The notes beneath the pieces were generated by a model. It did no database searches, was not told the origin of the DNA, and saw only the letters and a program-made list of their open reading frames with translations. Position numbers and translations under genes: made by a program. This document shows, one piece after another, positions 43,797 to 53,505 of a DNA stretch of 64,000 bases (the stretch's first letter is position 1; every line of letters begins with the position of its first letter). The DNA is from Microbacteriaceae bacterium. GTDB taxonomy: Bacteria > Actinomycetota > Actinomycetes > Actinomycetales > Microbacteriaceae. The stretch covers positions 62,001 through 126,000 of the forward strand of contig JAODAR010000005.1 in the NCBI GenBank assembly GCA_025463545.1, read 5' to 3'.

Positions 43797-46700
43797 TGGG
43801 TGTAGGTGTACTCATGCTTGTCGACTGTCACGACAAGGTGCACCGGGCCGGTCGTAGGTGCGCCCGGGATCGTACACACCGTCCCGGGATCCGTTGCAAG
43901 GCCGATGCCCTTCGGGTCGGAATCGGCAAAGCACCTGTAAGTCGCGACCAGCGAACCGTTGGCCGGCGGCGCACCGTTTTTCGGCCCGTTGGTCCACGCG
44001 AATGTGCCATTATCCACATCGTATGCCAGGCCTGTCACGGTCAACGTCAGCGACGGTTCGGGCGCGCTCACATCGGTCCACTGCCCGCACATCCACGTGC
44101 AGCCCTGAATCTGGAATCGAGCGACCTGTCCGAAGTCCGGCAACGCGACCAGGTCTCGCGGCCAACCCGCCCTGATCGGAACACCCGGTCCCGTCTCGCC
44201 CACGGCTCGCACGTTGTAGGTGTCGAAGGCCGGATTCAGGTTCGAGATGCGCAGGTCCCAGGTCGAGCCGTGATAGCCCATCTCACGCGTGAAATCACTC
44301 GATGTCACCTGCCGGGGCGCCGCTGCAACGCTCGCCTTCTGGGCAGCAGTCGCCACGCATCCAGCCCGGTTGTATCCCCACACGACGAAGTAGTAGTCGG
44401 AACCCCGGTCGACCGTGACGGTGATTGTTCTGCCGTCGCCCGGGGCTACCTTTTGGACAGTTCCGCCCGATGGAGCCGTTACAGCGCCTGGCGCCGGGGA
44501 TGATACCGAGCAGGCCGGCGCAGCGGGCGGTGGTGCACTCTTGCTCCACTGGACGTAATAGCCGAGGATTCCGTCTCCATTGCCATCGAACTCGGTCCAC
44601 GACACCGTCGCGCTACTGCTGGCATTGTCACCTGTGGCCGCAACTGTTCCGGCACGCGGCGCACCGAATGGCCGGCCCGTGGCCTGGGAGCCGTTCCAGG
44701 CCGACAGCGCGGGGTAGGCGCCGTTTCGCGCGCTCACCGTATACGTCACGTCCACGCCGTTGGCCAGGCCCCCTGCGTCGAAGGTGCAGGATGCGGCGGA
44801 GCAGGCCGTGGCACTGACCTCTCCGACCTGGTTTCCGCCGACGGTGACAACGTAGCTGCGCACCGGGGTTCCGCCCCCGGTGGCGCCAACGGGCGTCCAG
44901 CTGAGGCGCAACGCCCCGTCCAGCGGTGCCGCCGCCAGCCGGGTTGGAGCGGCCGGCACCACGTCTGACCACACCGGGTCGGCCAGCACGGTCGCGGATG
45001 AAAGACCGATCGCGTTGCGCGCGGCAACCGACACCCTCACGCTGTTGGCCTGGCCGTTGCCCGGGGTTGCGACATCGCAGGCGGTGGCCTGGCAGACCGT
45101 GGCGCCCGCCGGATTCCCAGCTGCGTCGAGGAGGGTGACCTCGTAGCCGGTGATCGGGGAGTTGTTCGCGGCTCCCGGATTGAACGTCACCGACAGCTTC
45201 TTGTCGCCGAAAGCGGTCACCCTCACGTTTGTCACCGGGTCGGGCTTGTCCTGTACCGAGATGCGCACGGTTCCCCAGGCATACCGGTCGGGGTCACCGG
45301 TGGCATCCGCTACCTGGTATTGCAGGCTGGTGTCCACCGGCGCCGCATTGTCGGCGACCCTCACCGAGAGTTGGCTCTTGTCTGCGCTTGGCGTGATCGA
45401 CACCCCGGCCGGCAACCCGGAGCTGTCCAGCCCCCGCACGGCGACCACGGTCAAGGGCACGGTGGGGAACGGGTTGGTCGCCGTGTCGTTGGCGAGCACG
45501 TCGACCACGGTGGTGGCACCGCGGGGAGCAATCGCAGAGTCAGCCGCCGGAACAGCCAGCGGGCGGGTGGAAGCGACGACACGCACGTCGATGCGACCGG
45601 CGCGGCCGGGATTGATTCCGTCCCTGACCCCGACAGTCAGGCCGCTTTGGCTGCCTTTGGCGGTCGATTCACTGGCCGTGATGCTCAATTGCCGTCCGTT
45701 CAGAGACCAGGTGAACCCGGTCGGCTTCGGGTCGAGCACAGTGTAGGCCAGTTCCCGCTGGTCGTCGGGGTACGGGTAGGTCGTGAGCTTCAAGAGGTCG
45801 ATGACTTTGGTCTGGGCGGGTTCGAAGTCGATCACCGCGCCGTCGAAACTCGGTGGCTGGTTCAGCCGCGGCGTCACCTCGATCGGCAGCACGATGGTGG
45901 CCGTTCGGCCGTTCGGGTCGTCAGCAGATGCGCCATCGGTGACTTCGAAGGAGATGGATGCCGGGCCGAAGTATTTGTCGGCGCTGGTGAACGTGAGCGT
46001 GCCGGCATCCGCCACGAGCGGTGACCCGTTGGCGTGTGTCGCGCGCACCGTGCTTTCGTCGGTCAGCCTGACGTTCTTGTCACCGACGGCGACCACGTAC
46101 TTGTTGATATCGATGGACAGTTTTGCTTCGCTGGGCGCTGACAGCTTGGGCGCCCCCTTGCGCAGCTGAGGCAGGGCATCCTTGTACCCGGGTACCCAGA
46201 TGAAGGCGTATGAAACGACTGTCTTGTCGTCGGGGTGCGCCACAGCGAACGGGATGATCTGGCTGTTGTCGCCGATCGTGACCCGAATGCGCTTGGTGTC
46301 AGTGAGCTGGGCGTTTTTCGCATAGCCGGGCAAGACGGACAACGCGAGTTTTCGGGTCGAGCCGTCGGCGAAGAACACGTTGGCGAGCACATCGACGTCG
46401 ATCGACTCTCGGCCGATGATGTCAGAGAGACTGAGCACCGAGTCCCGGGCGTCGGGCCGCGAAAGCGGCGCATCCTTCGTGACGACGATGGTCAGGAAGT
46501 TGGAGCTGCTGCCGCCGCGCCCGTTCTGCACCTCGTAAATGAACCCGTACCGGCCTTCCACCACGGGTGCCGTGACGACGACCAGGTCGCCGTCGATCTT
46601 CGCGACGCCGCTCTTCCCGGTGGGCTCGACGCCGGCCAGGGTGAGGCGACCACCGTCAGGGTCAGAGTCGTTGGCGAGCACCCGCACTGACACGGTGCCG

Positions 46701-49651
46701 CCGGGACGGACCGTTACTTCGTCTTCGACAGCGACCGGGTTACGGGCGCCGTCCAGCCGGGGGCTGATCCCCACCCGCACGGTGCCCGTCGCCCGGGCCC
46801 CCAGCGCGTCGATCACCGTATAGGTGAAGGTGTCTGTGCCGGCGGAATAGCTGCCCGACCGGTACTGGATCGAGTCCGCTCGCACGAGCGTGACCGAACC
46901 CTTCTCCGGGTTCGTCTCCTGCCCCAGCAACTGCACTGAGTCGCCGTCAGGGTCGATGCCCGACAGCGGAATCGGAATGCGCACCGTGTCACCGGCGAGC
47001 ACGCGCGCGACGACGGTTTTCGGCACCGGCGGGTTGTTCGACGCCGCATCCACTTCGCGCACACTGATCCGAACCTCGGCGCTGGCGAACTGGCCGTCCG
47101 GCGCATCCACCTGGTAGACCGCGGTGAAGTTGCCGGCTCGGGCCGGGGCGAGATAGCGCAGTTCGTTGTCCGCTGCGAAAAGCAGTCCGGCACCGGCCGG
47201 CAGCGGCGTCGCCAGCTTCGGGTCGAGCGTCAGAGCGTCACCGTCGGGGTGTTCGTCGTTCGCCAGCACCGGGATGTCGATGACGTCGCCCACCCGCACC
47301 GAGATCGCATCCGGTGCCGCCACCGGCGCCTGCTTGCGGGCTGGTTCCGGCAGCTCGATCACGGTGACCGTGCCTTCGGCCTCGGCCAGCCCGTTGCTGA
47401 CCCGGTAGTTGAACTCCACCGCCCCGTTCTCCAGCGGACGAGTAAGAGTGAGCCGCAGGGTGCGCTGGTCCAGTATCTCGACTCGCAGCCCGCTGCTCGG
47501 CGGCACGTTCATCGTTCCGGTCACCAGCAGCACGCCCCCCGCCGGGTCGCGGTCGGTTGCCAGCACATCCACAACGGATGCCCGCTGGCCGCGGACGAAA
47601 GCAGTGTGCGGCACCGTGATCGGCTTGGGATTGGCGTCGTTGGCCGCTGTCACGTCGACGCGCACGTACCCGGTCGCCGATACCTGTCCGTCGGTGACGG
47701 CGTAGTCGATGTAGTGCGTGCCCACGGTGCTGCTGGTGAGGCGGAAGGTTCCGCCCTCGAAGTCCGGCGTGATCGTCACATCAGGCTTGGAGGGGACGCT
47801 GCTCAGTCGCACTGCAGCCGAGCCGCCGCGCACATGGCCGAGCGGTGACACCGTCACCTCGCTGCCGGCTGAGGCGAGGACCACAAAGGACTCCGCGATG
47901 ATCGGCACCGAGCCGGACGGGCGCACGGTCACCGACAGGGTTCCGCTTCCTTCTGCCCGGCCGTCGGATGCCGTGAGGCCCACCTGCTTCAGATCGCCAC
48001 CCTCCCCGGCGTCGGTGAACACCACGGAGCCGTCGGGGCTGAAGCCCGCCGTGTCGGGCGCGCTCGCTGAGGCGCCGGTGAGATAGAACGGGTCGGAGTC
48101 GGGGTCGACCCAGTCGCCGAGCACCTGCGTGGTCACTCGGCCGCCGGACTGGGCGGTGGCGTGGGTCGCGCGCATCTGGGCGGGAGGCGAATTCTCGTCC
48201 GCGGAGCGGATGGTGACGATGGCGGTTGCTGACGCGCTGCCGCCGCGGCCGTCGCTGATGGTGTACTCGAAGCTGAGCCGCCCGGTGGCCGTGGCGGGCA
48301 GGGTGACCTGCACCTGCTGGTTGTTGCCGACCAGGTCGAGCCTGCCCTGTGCGGGCGGGAGGGTACTGAGATCGGTGACCACCAGCACGTCGCCGTTCGG
48401 GTCGTAGTCGTTCAGCAGCACCGGCAGCACGACGGCGCGCCCTGGCCTGGCCCCGAAGTCGTCGTCGATGGCGACCGGTGGCAGCTGCGTCTTCTCGAAT
48501 TCGGGTGGGGTGTCATCCTTGTTGTCCTCGACGACCTGCTGGTCCTGCTTCGCGTCGATGAGTTCAGCCCAGTTGTCGATCAGCTGGTTCTCTTGCTGCA
48601 CCGCCCATGCCGCGCCGCCCTGGGCGTCGTTGAGCAGCAGGCCGGTGCCGTTCCGGCGGAACTCCAGTCGCGCGCCGCCGGGGAGCCCGTCGAGCGTGGC
48701 CGTCGTGCCGGCACGGTCGTCCGCGCAGGCGCGCCACGCCGTGCCGTCTCCCCAGGCCGCATAGGAGCAGCCTCCGACGGATGCGGGTGCCGCAGCCAGG
48801 CCGTTTCGCCCGGTCACGAGTTCCCGCGCCGCGCCGCCGGACAGAGGCACCGCCGCCAGGCCCTCACGGTGGGCGATCAGCACCTGGTCGCCTGCGGTGG
48901 CCGGGCTCTGCAACGCCGCCGTGTCGCCCTCGACGATCATGCCGGAGAGGTCGACGTCGGAGCCGGCCAGGAACAAATGACTGCTCGACCTGTTGAGCAG
49001 CGCCCAGCGGCCGGCGACGCTGGTCAGCTGGTAGGTGTCGTCGGCGGCGCCGGCAGCCAGCCTGGTCGTACTCACCACTGCGTCGCCCGTGGCGGTGTCA
49101 ACCCGAGACATGTCCCCGGTCGACGGCGAGAATGAGAAGTACACGCCGGAGCTGTCCATGCTGGAGACCGAGCCCGTTCCCAGCGACAGTGACGGCTTGG
49201 CGAGGCTGTCGAAGCTGGGCAGCTGGTCGATGGGGACGCTCCACATGTTGCCATTGGAGGCGACAACGGCCCGGTTCGGCCCGAGGTAAACCGCGGGTGC
49301 CTCCGGCGGGAGGGCGACGCTCTCGGTGATTTGCGCAGTAGCAGGGTCCAGGATGCCAAGTGAACTGTTGCCCCGGTCGACCACCAGAACGTTCACGCCG
49401 TCCTGCACGAGGTCGAGGCTGGAGCTTGCGGCCGGGACGACCGTGTTCAGCTCGTGCACCGTCGTGTTGGCGCGCCCGACGACCTGGCGGGCGTTGTTGG
49501 TCACCCACACCGCTGCGTCGCCGAGGTCAAGCCGTTGGGCGGTGTACCCACCGGAAACGACCGCGATGGTGGTGATGAGTGCGGCGATGACTGTGCCACT
49601 GGTCGCGGTTGCGACGACTGACCGGTGAGCCGACATCCACTGCCGGATCAC
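43793..49651 (-). CDS. giant Ig-like/fibronectin III surface protein
   Basis: 1952 residues. A short cytoplasmic segment and one N-terminal membrane helix (ATSGTVIAALITTIAVVSGG) make a signal anchor. Residues about 60-390 contain repeats reminiscent of a beta-propeller (VVDRGNSSLGILDPATAQI). From about 395 on there are at least six Ig/cadherin-like domains, each opening with a VLxNDxDPxGDxL motif (LLNDYDPNGDVL, LATDRDPAGGVL, LANDEHPDGDAL, LANDSDPDGGRL and others). Three FN3 domains follow (around 1480-1770), then a C-terminal domain with paired Cys. Such Asp-rich motifs often bind calcium. GTG 49651 overlaps the kinase stop. No sortase motif or C-terminal anchor is seen. A structural or adhesive envelope role is inferred. 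Confidence 0.88.
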   Translation of the reverse strand: MIRQWMSAHRSVVATATSGTVIAALITTIAVVSGGYTAQRLDLGDAAVWVTNNARQVVGRANTTVHELNTVVPAASSSLDLVQDGVNVLVVDRGNSSLGILDPATAQITESVALPPEAPAVYLGPNRAVVASNGNMWSVPIDQLPSFDSLAKPSLSLGTGSVSSMDSSGVYFSFSPSTGDMSRVDTATGDAVVSTTRLAAGAADDTYQLTSVAGRWALLNRSSSHLFLAGSDVDLSGMIVEGDTAALQSPATAGDQVLIAHREGLAAVPLSGGAARELVTGRNGLAAAPASVGGCSYAAWGDGTAWRACADDRAGTTATLDGLPGGARLEFRRNGTGLLLNDAQGGAAWAVQQENQLIDNWAELIDAKQDQQVVEDNKDDTPPEFEKTQLPPVAIDDDFGARPGRAVVLPVLLNDYDPNGDVLVVTDLSTLPPAQGRLDLVGNNQQVQVTLPATATGRLSFEYTISDGRGGSASATAIVTIRSADENSPPAQMRATHATAQSGGRVTTQVLGDWVDPDSDPFYLTGASASAPDTAGFSPDGSVVFTDAGEGGDLKQVGLTASDGRAEGSGTLSVTVRPSGSVPIIAESFVVLASAGSEVTVSPLGHVRGGSAAVRLSSVPSKPDVTITPDFEGGTFRLTSSTVGTHYIDYAVTDGQVSATGYVRVDVTAANDANPKPITVPHTAFVRGQRASVVDVLATDRDPAGGVLLVTGTMNVPPSSGLRVEILDQRTLRLTLTRPLENGAVEFNYRVSNGLAEAEGTVTVIELPEPARKQAPVAAPDAISVRVGDVIDIPVLANDEHPDGDALTLDPKLATPLPAGAGLLFAADNELRYLAPARAGNFTAVYQVDAPDGQFASAEVRISVREVDAASNNPPVPKTVVARVLAGDTVRIPIPLSGIDPDGDSVQLLGQETNPEKGSVTLVRADSIQYRSGSYSAGTDTFTYTVIDALGARATGTVRVGISPRLDGARNPVAVEDEVTVRPGGTVSVRVLANDSDPDGGRLTLAGVEPTGKSGVAKIDGDLVVVTAPVVEGRYGFIYEVQNGRGGSSSNFLTIVVTKDAPLSRPDARDSVLSLSDIIGRESIDVDVLANVFFADGSTRKLALSVLPGYAKNAQLTDTKRIRVTIGDNSQIIPFAVAHPDDKTVVSYAFIWVPGYKDALPQLRKGAPKLSAPSEAKLSIDINKYVVAVGDKNVRLTDESTVRATHANGSPLVADAGTLTFTSADKYFGPASISFEVTDGASADDPNGRTATIVLPIEVTPRLNQPPSFDGAVIDFEPAQTKVIDLLKLTTYPYPDDQRELAYTVLDPKPTGFTWSLNGRQLSITASESTAKGSQSGLTVGVRDGINPGRAGRIDVRVVASTRPLAVPAADSAIAPRGATTVVDVLANDTATNPFPTVPLTVVAVRGLDSSGLPAGVSITPSADKSQLSVRVADNAAPVDTSLQYQVADATGDPDRYAWGTVRISVQDKPDPVTNVRVTAFGDKKLSVTFNPGAANNSPITGYEVTLLDAAGNPAGATVCQATACDVATPGNGQANSVRVSVAARNAIGLSSATVLADPVWSDVVPAAPTRLAAAPLDGALRLSWTPVGATGGGTPVRSYVVTVGGNQVGEVSATACSAASCTFDAGGLANGVDVTYTVSARNGAYPALSAWNGSQATGRPFGAPRAGTVAATGDNASSSATVSWTEFDGNGDGILGYYVQWSKSAPPPAAPACSVSSPAPGAVTAPSGGTVQKVAPGDGRTITVTVDRGSDYYFVVWGYNRAGCVATAAQKASVAAAPRQVTSSDFTREMGYHGSTWDLRISNLNPAFDTYNVRAVGETGPGVPIRAGWPRDLVALPDFGQVARFQIQGCTWMCGQWTDVSAPEPSLTLTVTGLAYDVDNGTFAWTNGPKNGAPPANGSLVATYRCFADSDPKGIGLATDPGTVCTIPGAPTTGPVHLVVTVDKHEYTYTQ

Positions 49652-51075
49652 TGGCTGTCGCCGCCGCCGACGACGTCAACGCACTTTTCACCGCTGGGTG
49701 CGCCGGTCTTTCCCTCGCGATTGACGGTGACGGTCAGGCACACCTGGCTCTCACCGTGCGGGTCGACGCTGAAATCTGTCGCGCGCTGGATGCTGCTGGT
49801 GCCTCCACGGGAGGTGACGACGTAACTGTCGCCTTCGCGAATGCCCGGGTCGTTCCAGCTGAACACGACGGTGCCATTTCGCACGGACCCGTCGACGTTG
49901 ACCACTGTCGGAATGCCGGAGGCCACTTGCCGAGCGAGCAGGCTCACGCCAGTGCCGGCCAGGCCGATTATCACAACCGAGGCCGCGACCAGGCCCCAGA
50001 TCAGCATCGTGCGGCGCCGGCGCGGCTGCACCCGGGTCATCGAGTTGTGCACCCCCTGGCTGGTCGAAGGGTGCGTGCCCGACCCAGGGGCACCGGCCTG
50101 CGGCTTCGACCGTCGTCGACGCCGGCCGGACTGCGGGTCGATCGAGTTCACGCTGGAGATGCGGGTCTTATCGTCGGGTTCGGACAAAGAACCGGTGGCC
50201 CAGTCGTCCATGGCGACTTCAAGCGGGGTCTGGGTGTAGCCGAGCTCCGCTTCGACTGACTGCAGTTCCCGGATCAGCTCGAGAACACTCCCCTGACGGG
50301 CCTCCGGGCGGCGGGACATCGACCGCGCCAGGATCAGCTCCAGCCTGGGCGGCACGTCGGCCCGGCCGATGGCCGGTACCCTCGCCTTGCTGATGCGCCC
50401 CATCAGCTCCGCCGAGCTGTTGTCGGTGCCTGGTTGCTCGAACGGGGAGCGCCCCGCCAGCAGAGAATACAGCGTGGCCCCCAGCGACCACACCTCAGAG
50501 GCGATGGTGCCGGAAACCTCGTCCAGCAGCACCTCAGGGGCGGACCACGGGATTGAGAGGCCGACGGCATCCGTTTTCTCTGCGTCACCGAGGGTGGCGG
50601 CGATTCCGAAGTCGGAGAGAACCGGGTGCCCGTAAGCGGTGATCAGGATGTTCGACGGCTTGATGTCGCGGTGCAGCACGCCGGCGCGGTGCGCGGTCTC
50701 CACCGCACTGGCGATGCGAATGCCGATACGCAGCACATCAGGCACCGGGAGCGGCTCGGCCCGGTAGCGCTGGCTCAGGGTGGACGAGCAGTACTCCATC
50801 ACCATGTACGGCCGGCCGTCACTGGAGACGCTGGCCGAAAAGACGGTGAGGATCGACGGGTGTGCGCTCAGCTGCGCCATCAGGTTCGCTTCGGCCTGGA
50901 ACAACTGGCGCACCTGGTCGTTGACGATTTCGGCTAATAGCACCTTGACCGCTACCTGACGGCGCGGCATGTTTTGCTCGAACAGGAACACGTCGGCGAA
51001 GCCGCCGGAGCCGAGCGCGCGCACGTAGGAGAAACCCGGCAGATTCGGGGGTGATGAAGGCAGCCGCCGTGCCAT
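49648..51075 (-). CDS. membrane Ser/Thr protein kinase with external domain
   Basis: 475 residues. The kinase domain (about 15-270) is complete: GSGGFADVFLF, Lys in VAVKVL, VLHRDIKPSNILI, SDFGIAATLG and SAPEVLL. An Arg-rich juxtamembrane segment (GRRRRRSK) leads to one membrane helix (MLIWGLVAASVVIIGLAGTG) and an external domain of about 90 residues with an FN3-like strand pattern and two Cys. The kinase probably phosphorylates the FHA proteins or other machine parts of this locus. ATG 51075. Its stop overlaps the giant protein start (GTGA), so sensor kinase and surface protein are made together. Confidence 0.94.
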   Translation of the reverse strand: MARRLPSSPPNLPGFSYVRALGSGGFADVFLFEQNMPRRQVAVKVLLAEIVNDQVRQLFQAEANLMAQLSAHPSILTVFSASVSSDGRPYMVMEYCSSTLSQRYRAEPLPVPDVLRIGIRIASAVETAHRAGVLHRDIKPSNILITAYGHPVLSDFGIAATLGDAEKTDAVGLSIPWSAPEVLLDEVSGTIASEVWSLGATLYSLLAGRSPFEQPGTDNSSAELMGRISKARVPAIGRADVPPRLELILARSMSRRPEARQGSVLELIRELQSVEAELGYTQTPLEVAMDDWATGSLSEPDDKTRISSVNSIDPQSGRRRRRSKPQAGAPGSGTHPSTSQGVHNSMTRVQPRRRRTMLIWGLVAASVVIIGLAGTGVSLLARQVASGIPTVVNVDGSVRNGTVVFSWNDPGIREGDSYVVTSRGGTSSIQRATDFSVDPHGESQVCLTVTVNREGKTGAPSGEKCVDVVGGGDSQ

Positions 51076-51209
51076 TTTCCCCTCCCGCTTTGGTCATGAC
51101 CGGTTGTCGCGCACTGTTGTGATCGCTCGCCGAAACGGGTTTACCGACGGGCGCCCTCCAAGTCTAGGCAGCGCTTTCACGCCATTATCGCCTCGGCCCG
51201 CCGATTAGC

Positions 51210-52028
51210 TCAGCGGGACACCCCCAACTCGGGGGGCGCTGGCACGTCTCCGTTCACCGCCAGGACGTCCAGCACGATCACCGTCACGTTGTCGCGGCCG
51301 CCGTTGTCCAGTGCGGCGCCGACGAGCGCGCGCGCGGCCGCTTCCGGCTTCGTGTTCGACATCATGAAATGACGGATGCCATAGGGCGTGAGTTCCTTGG
51401 TCAGCCCGTCCGAACAGATCAGGAGGCGCATGCCCGGTCGTACCGGCAGAATCCGGTAGTCAGGAATCGGGGGTTCGTGGAAGCCGACCGCACGGGTGAT
51501 CACGTTGCCGTGTGGGTGGACGTCGGCTTCCTCCCGGGTGATGCGGCCGGCGTCGACCATTTCCTGCACCACGGAGTGGTCGACGGTCACCTGCTCGAGC
51601 ACCCCGGAGATCAGCTGGTAAACCCGGGAATCACCGATGTTGAAGACGATCCACTGCGGGGTGCCGGACACGACGCTGAGGGCAGCGCCGGTGACGGTGG
51701 TACCCGTGCCGAGATCGGTGACCCCCGCGCCCTTGGCCATGTCCTCGACCGCGAGACTCAGCGATCGGTGGATCGACTCGGCGTCGATGGCGCTCGCACC
51801 AGCGTGTTCGGCCAGGCGGGTGACGACGGCTGCGCTGGCGACGTCGCCGGCGGAGTGGCCGCCCATGCCGTCGGCGACGGCGAAGACCGGAGGGGCAACG
51901 ACGAGACTGTCCTCGTTCACTTCCCGCCGGTGACCGACGTCGGTCTGCCCGGACCAGGACAGGGTGACCGTGTCGTCAGACGGCAGTGTGACCGTGAAGC
52001 TGGTCGAGTCTTGACCGATATGGGTCAC
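51210..52028 (-). CDS. PP2C-type Ser/Thr protein phosphatase
   Basis: 272 residues covering a full PPM domain: NEDSL near 35, VADGMGGHSAGD with the metal-binding Asp/Gly, NIGDSRVYQL, CSDGLTKEL and GGRDNVTVIV at the end, all metal-site Asp residues being present. It would reverse the neighbouring kinase. GTG 52028 is preferred because GGAAGG lies 8 nt upstream; another GTG at 52070 directly follows the stop of the FHA gene. The 134-bp gap to the kinase gene may hold a separate promoter. Confidence 0.94.
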   Translation of the reverse strand: MTHIGQDSTSFTVTLPSDDTVTLSWSGQTDVGHRREVNEDSLVVAPPVFAVADGMGGHSAGDVASAAVVTRLAEHAGASAIDAESIHRSLSLAVEDMAKGAGVTDLGTGTTVTGAALSVVSGTPQWIVFNIGDSRVYQLISGVLEQVTVDHSVVQEMVDAGRITREEADVHPHGNVITRAVGFHEPPIPDYRILPVRPGMRLLICSDGLTKELTPYGIRHFMMSNTKPEAAARALVGAALDNGGRDNVTVIVLDVLAVNGDVPAPPELGVSR

Positions 52029-52070
52029 GGATGGGGCCTTCCGGTTCTTGGCGCGCGGCGAACCCCACAC

Positions 52071-53285
52071 TCAGTGCCCGCTGACCGGGAGGATCTCGAT
52101 GATATTACCGTCCCCGATGTCAACTCTCGTACCGGGAATGACCGTCAATGATGCTCCCCGACGCATGCGTTCCTTCTTTCCACTCGGCGACAACACTGTC
52201 GTGCCGTTGGTCGAGCCGAGGTCGGTGACGACGACGGAGTCGCCTTCCTGCCGGATCTCAATGTGTGTTCCCGAAACCGCCGAGGTGGCCGAACGCACGG
52301 TGAGCAGGCGCGGCAGCCCGTTGGCCACGCCCCGCGGTGTGATCGGCCGGCGGCCGACGTAATAGACGGTGTCGAGGCGCCAGTCCTCGCCACCGAGCCG
52401 GAAACCGTAGCGGGGCAGTACAGTGGCGGGCACGGCGGCGGCAGCTGCGGCCGCCTCCTGTTTCCGCTGGTGCAGCAGCACGGTGTCCTCGACACGCGGG
52501 CGGGCCCGGATGACGGTGTCGTCGGTGAACGCCTGAGAGGTGGGCCCGTCGTCGTCGCCCGTGACTCCGCTTCCTGGCCTGGCCCGGAGGATGGTGTCGG
52601 CATCCGCTTCCGGAAAGCCGGCGGAGCGAGGCGCGCGCTTGATGGTGTCGTCGAAGGCGGTGGGGGGATGTGCGCTGGGTGGATGTGCGCTGGGTGGATG
52701 CGCACTGGGTGGATGGGCACTAGGGGCATGTGGAGTGGGGAGCACCCCACTGAGGGGACTTGCACTGTGGGGCCCTGCGGCAGCGCCGGTCGACCAGAAC
52801 AGCGTATGGCCCGGCACCGCGCCCACGCCGATCGGGGTTCCGGACGCGAGCAGGTCGGCGGACACCATCGTCACGTGCTGCGACCCGAACACCATCCCGG
52901 TCACCGCCTGGAAGTCGGCCAGCAGCCACGGGCGGATGTCACGGTCGGTGAAACGCCGTGACCCGCCGATTGAGAACACGTCGGCCGCTGCTGCCCCATG
53001 GATGACCGCCGACACCGGAATGCCGTCGGTGTCCGTCGCTGTGCCAGGCACCGCACCGGGCACCGCGACGGCGAAGCTTGCCACAGCATCGTCGCCGCTG
53101 ATGGGCAACAGTGAGACGACGGATTCGATCTCCACGCTGGGCAGGGCAAGAAGGTCCGTCAGTGAGGCGATGATCCACTGCGGTGTGGCCGCAGGGACTG
53201 CGGCGAGGAACCCATGGCCGACCACGAACGTCCACTCGGGTGCCCGGCCCGGGATGATGGCGCATCCCACACGACCCAGGGTCAT
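52071..53285 (-). CDS. FHA domain protein with pentapeptide linker
   Basis: 404 residues. The N-terminal half (about 1-210) is a globular domain I do not recognise (MTLGRVGCAIIPGRAPEWTF). A linker contains four SAHPP repeats and several DDTVIRAR/DTILRAR motifs whose Thr residues resemble FHA-binding phosphosites. The C-terminal FHA domain (about 300-400) shows VYYVGRRPI, SGTHIEI and DLGSTNGTTV. ATG 53285 with GGGAGG upstream; a much longer frame starting at 53702 crosses the divergent Lrp gene and is rejected. It is the first gene of the 34.6-53.3 kb locus. Confidence 0.88.
   Translation of the reverse strand: MTLGRVGCAIIPGRAPEWTFVVGHGFLAAVPAATPQWIIASLTDLLALPSVEIESVVSLLPISGDDAVASFAVAVPGAVPGTATDTDGIPVSAVIHGAAAADVFSIGGSRRFTDRDIRPWLLADFQAVTGMVFGSQHVTMVSADLLASGTPIGVGAVPGHTLFWSTGAAAGPHSASPLSGVLPTPHAPSAHPPSAHPPSAHPPSAHPPTAFDDTIKRAPRSAGFPEADADTILRARPGSGVTGDDDGPTSQAFTDDTVIRARPRVEDTVLLHQRKQEAAAAAAAVPATVLPRYGFRLGGEDWRLDTVYYVGRRPITPRGVANGLPRLLTVRSATSAVSGTHIEIRQEGDSVVVTDLGSTNGTTVLSPSGKKERMRRGASLTVIPGTRVDIGDGNIIEILPVSGH
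52666..52725 (-). repeat. 4 x 15-bp in-frame array in FHA gene
   Basis: Four 15-bp units close to GGATGTGCGCTGGGT (plus-strand reading) encode SAHPP pentapeptides in the linker before the FHA domain. Confidence 0.8.
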
Positions 53286-53470
53286 GCTGCCTCCCGCGGT
53301 TAGTGGCCGGTGTATGACGTCACATGCTTGATGCGCGTTAGTCCTCAAATCCGTACACCGACACGTCTTTACCGTAGCCGCAAACTCCGAAACTACCGTG
53401 CTGCAATTCGACGGCGGAGTCGCCTTGCTTTCGATTCCGCAGTTTTCGAAGCGCTTTACTGCGGATTCGC

Positions 53471-53499
53471 TTGCCGAGGGCGGTTTTGGCTGACACAAT
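53471..53499 (+). promoter_or_regulatory. promoter of Lrp-aminotransferase operon
   Basis: TTGCCG (53471-53476), 17 nt, CACAAT (53494-53499), then 6 nt to ATG 53506. No ribosome binding site is seen, so the regulator mRNA is probably leaderless. The rest of the 220-bp divergent gap shows nothing definite. Confidence 0.45.
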
Positions 53500-53505
53500 C
53501 GATGC

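Noticed and set aside
51203..51217. GATTAGCTCAGCGGG resembles the D-arm of a tRNA gene
   Set aside because: It straddles the stop codon of the PP2C gene, and no acceptor stem, anticodon arm or T-arm (GGTTCRA) can be placed around it.
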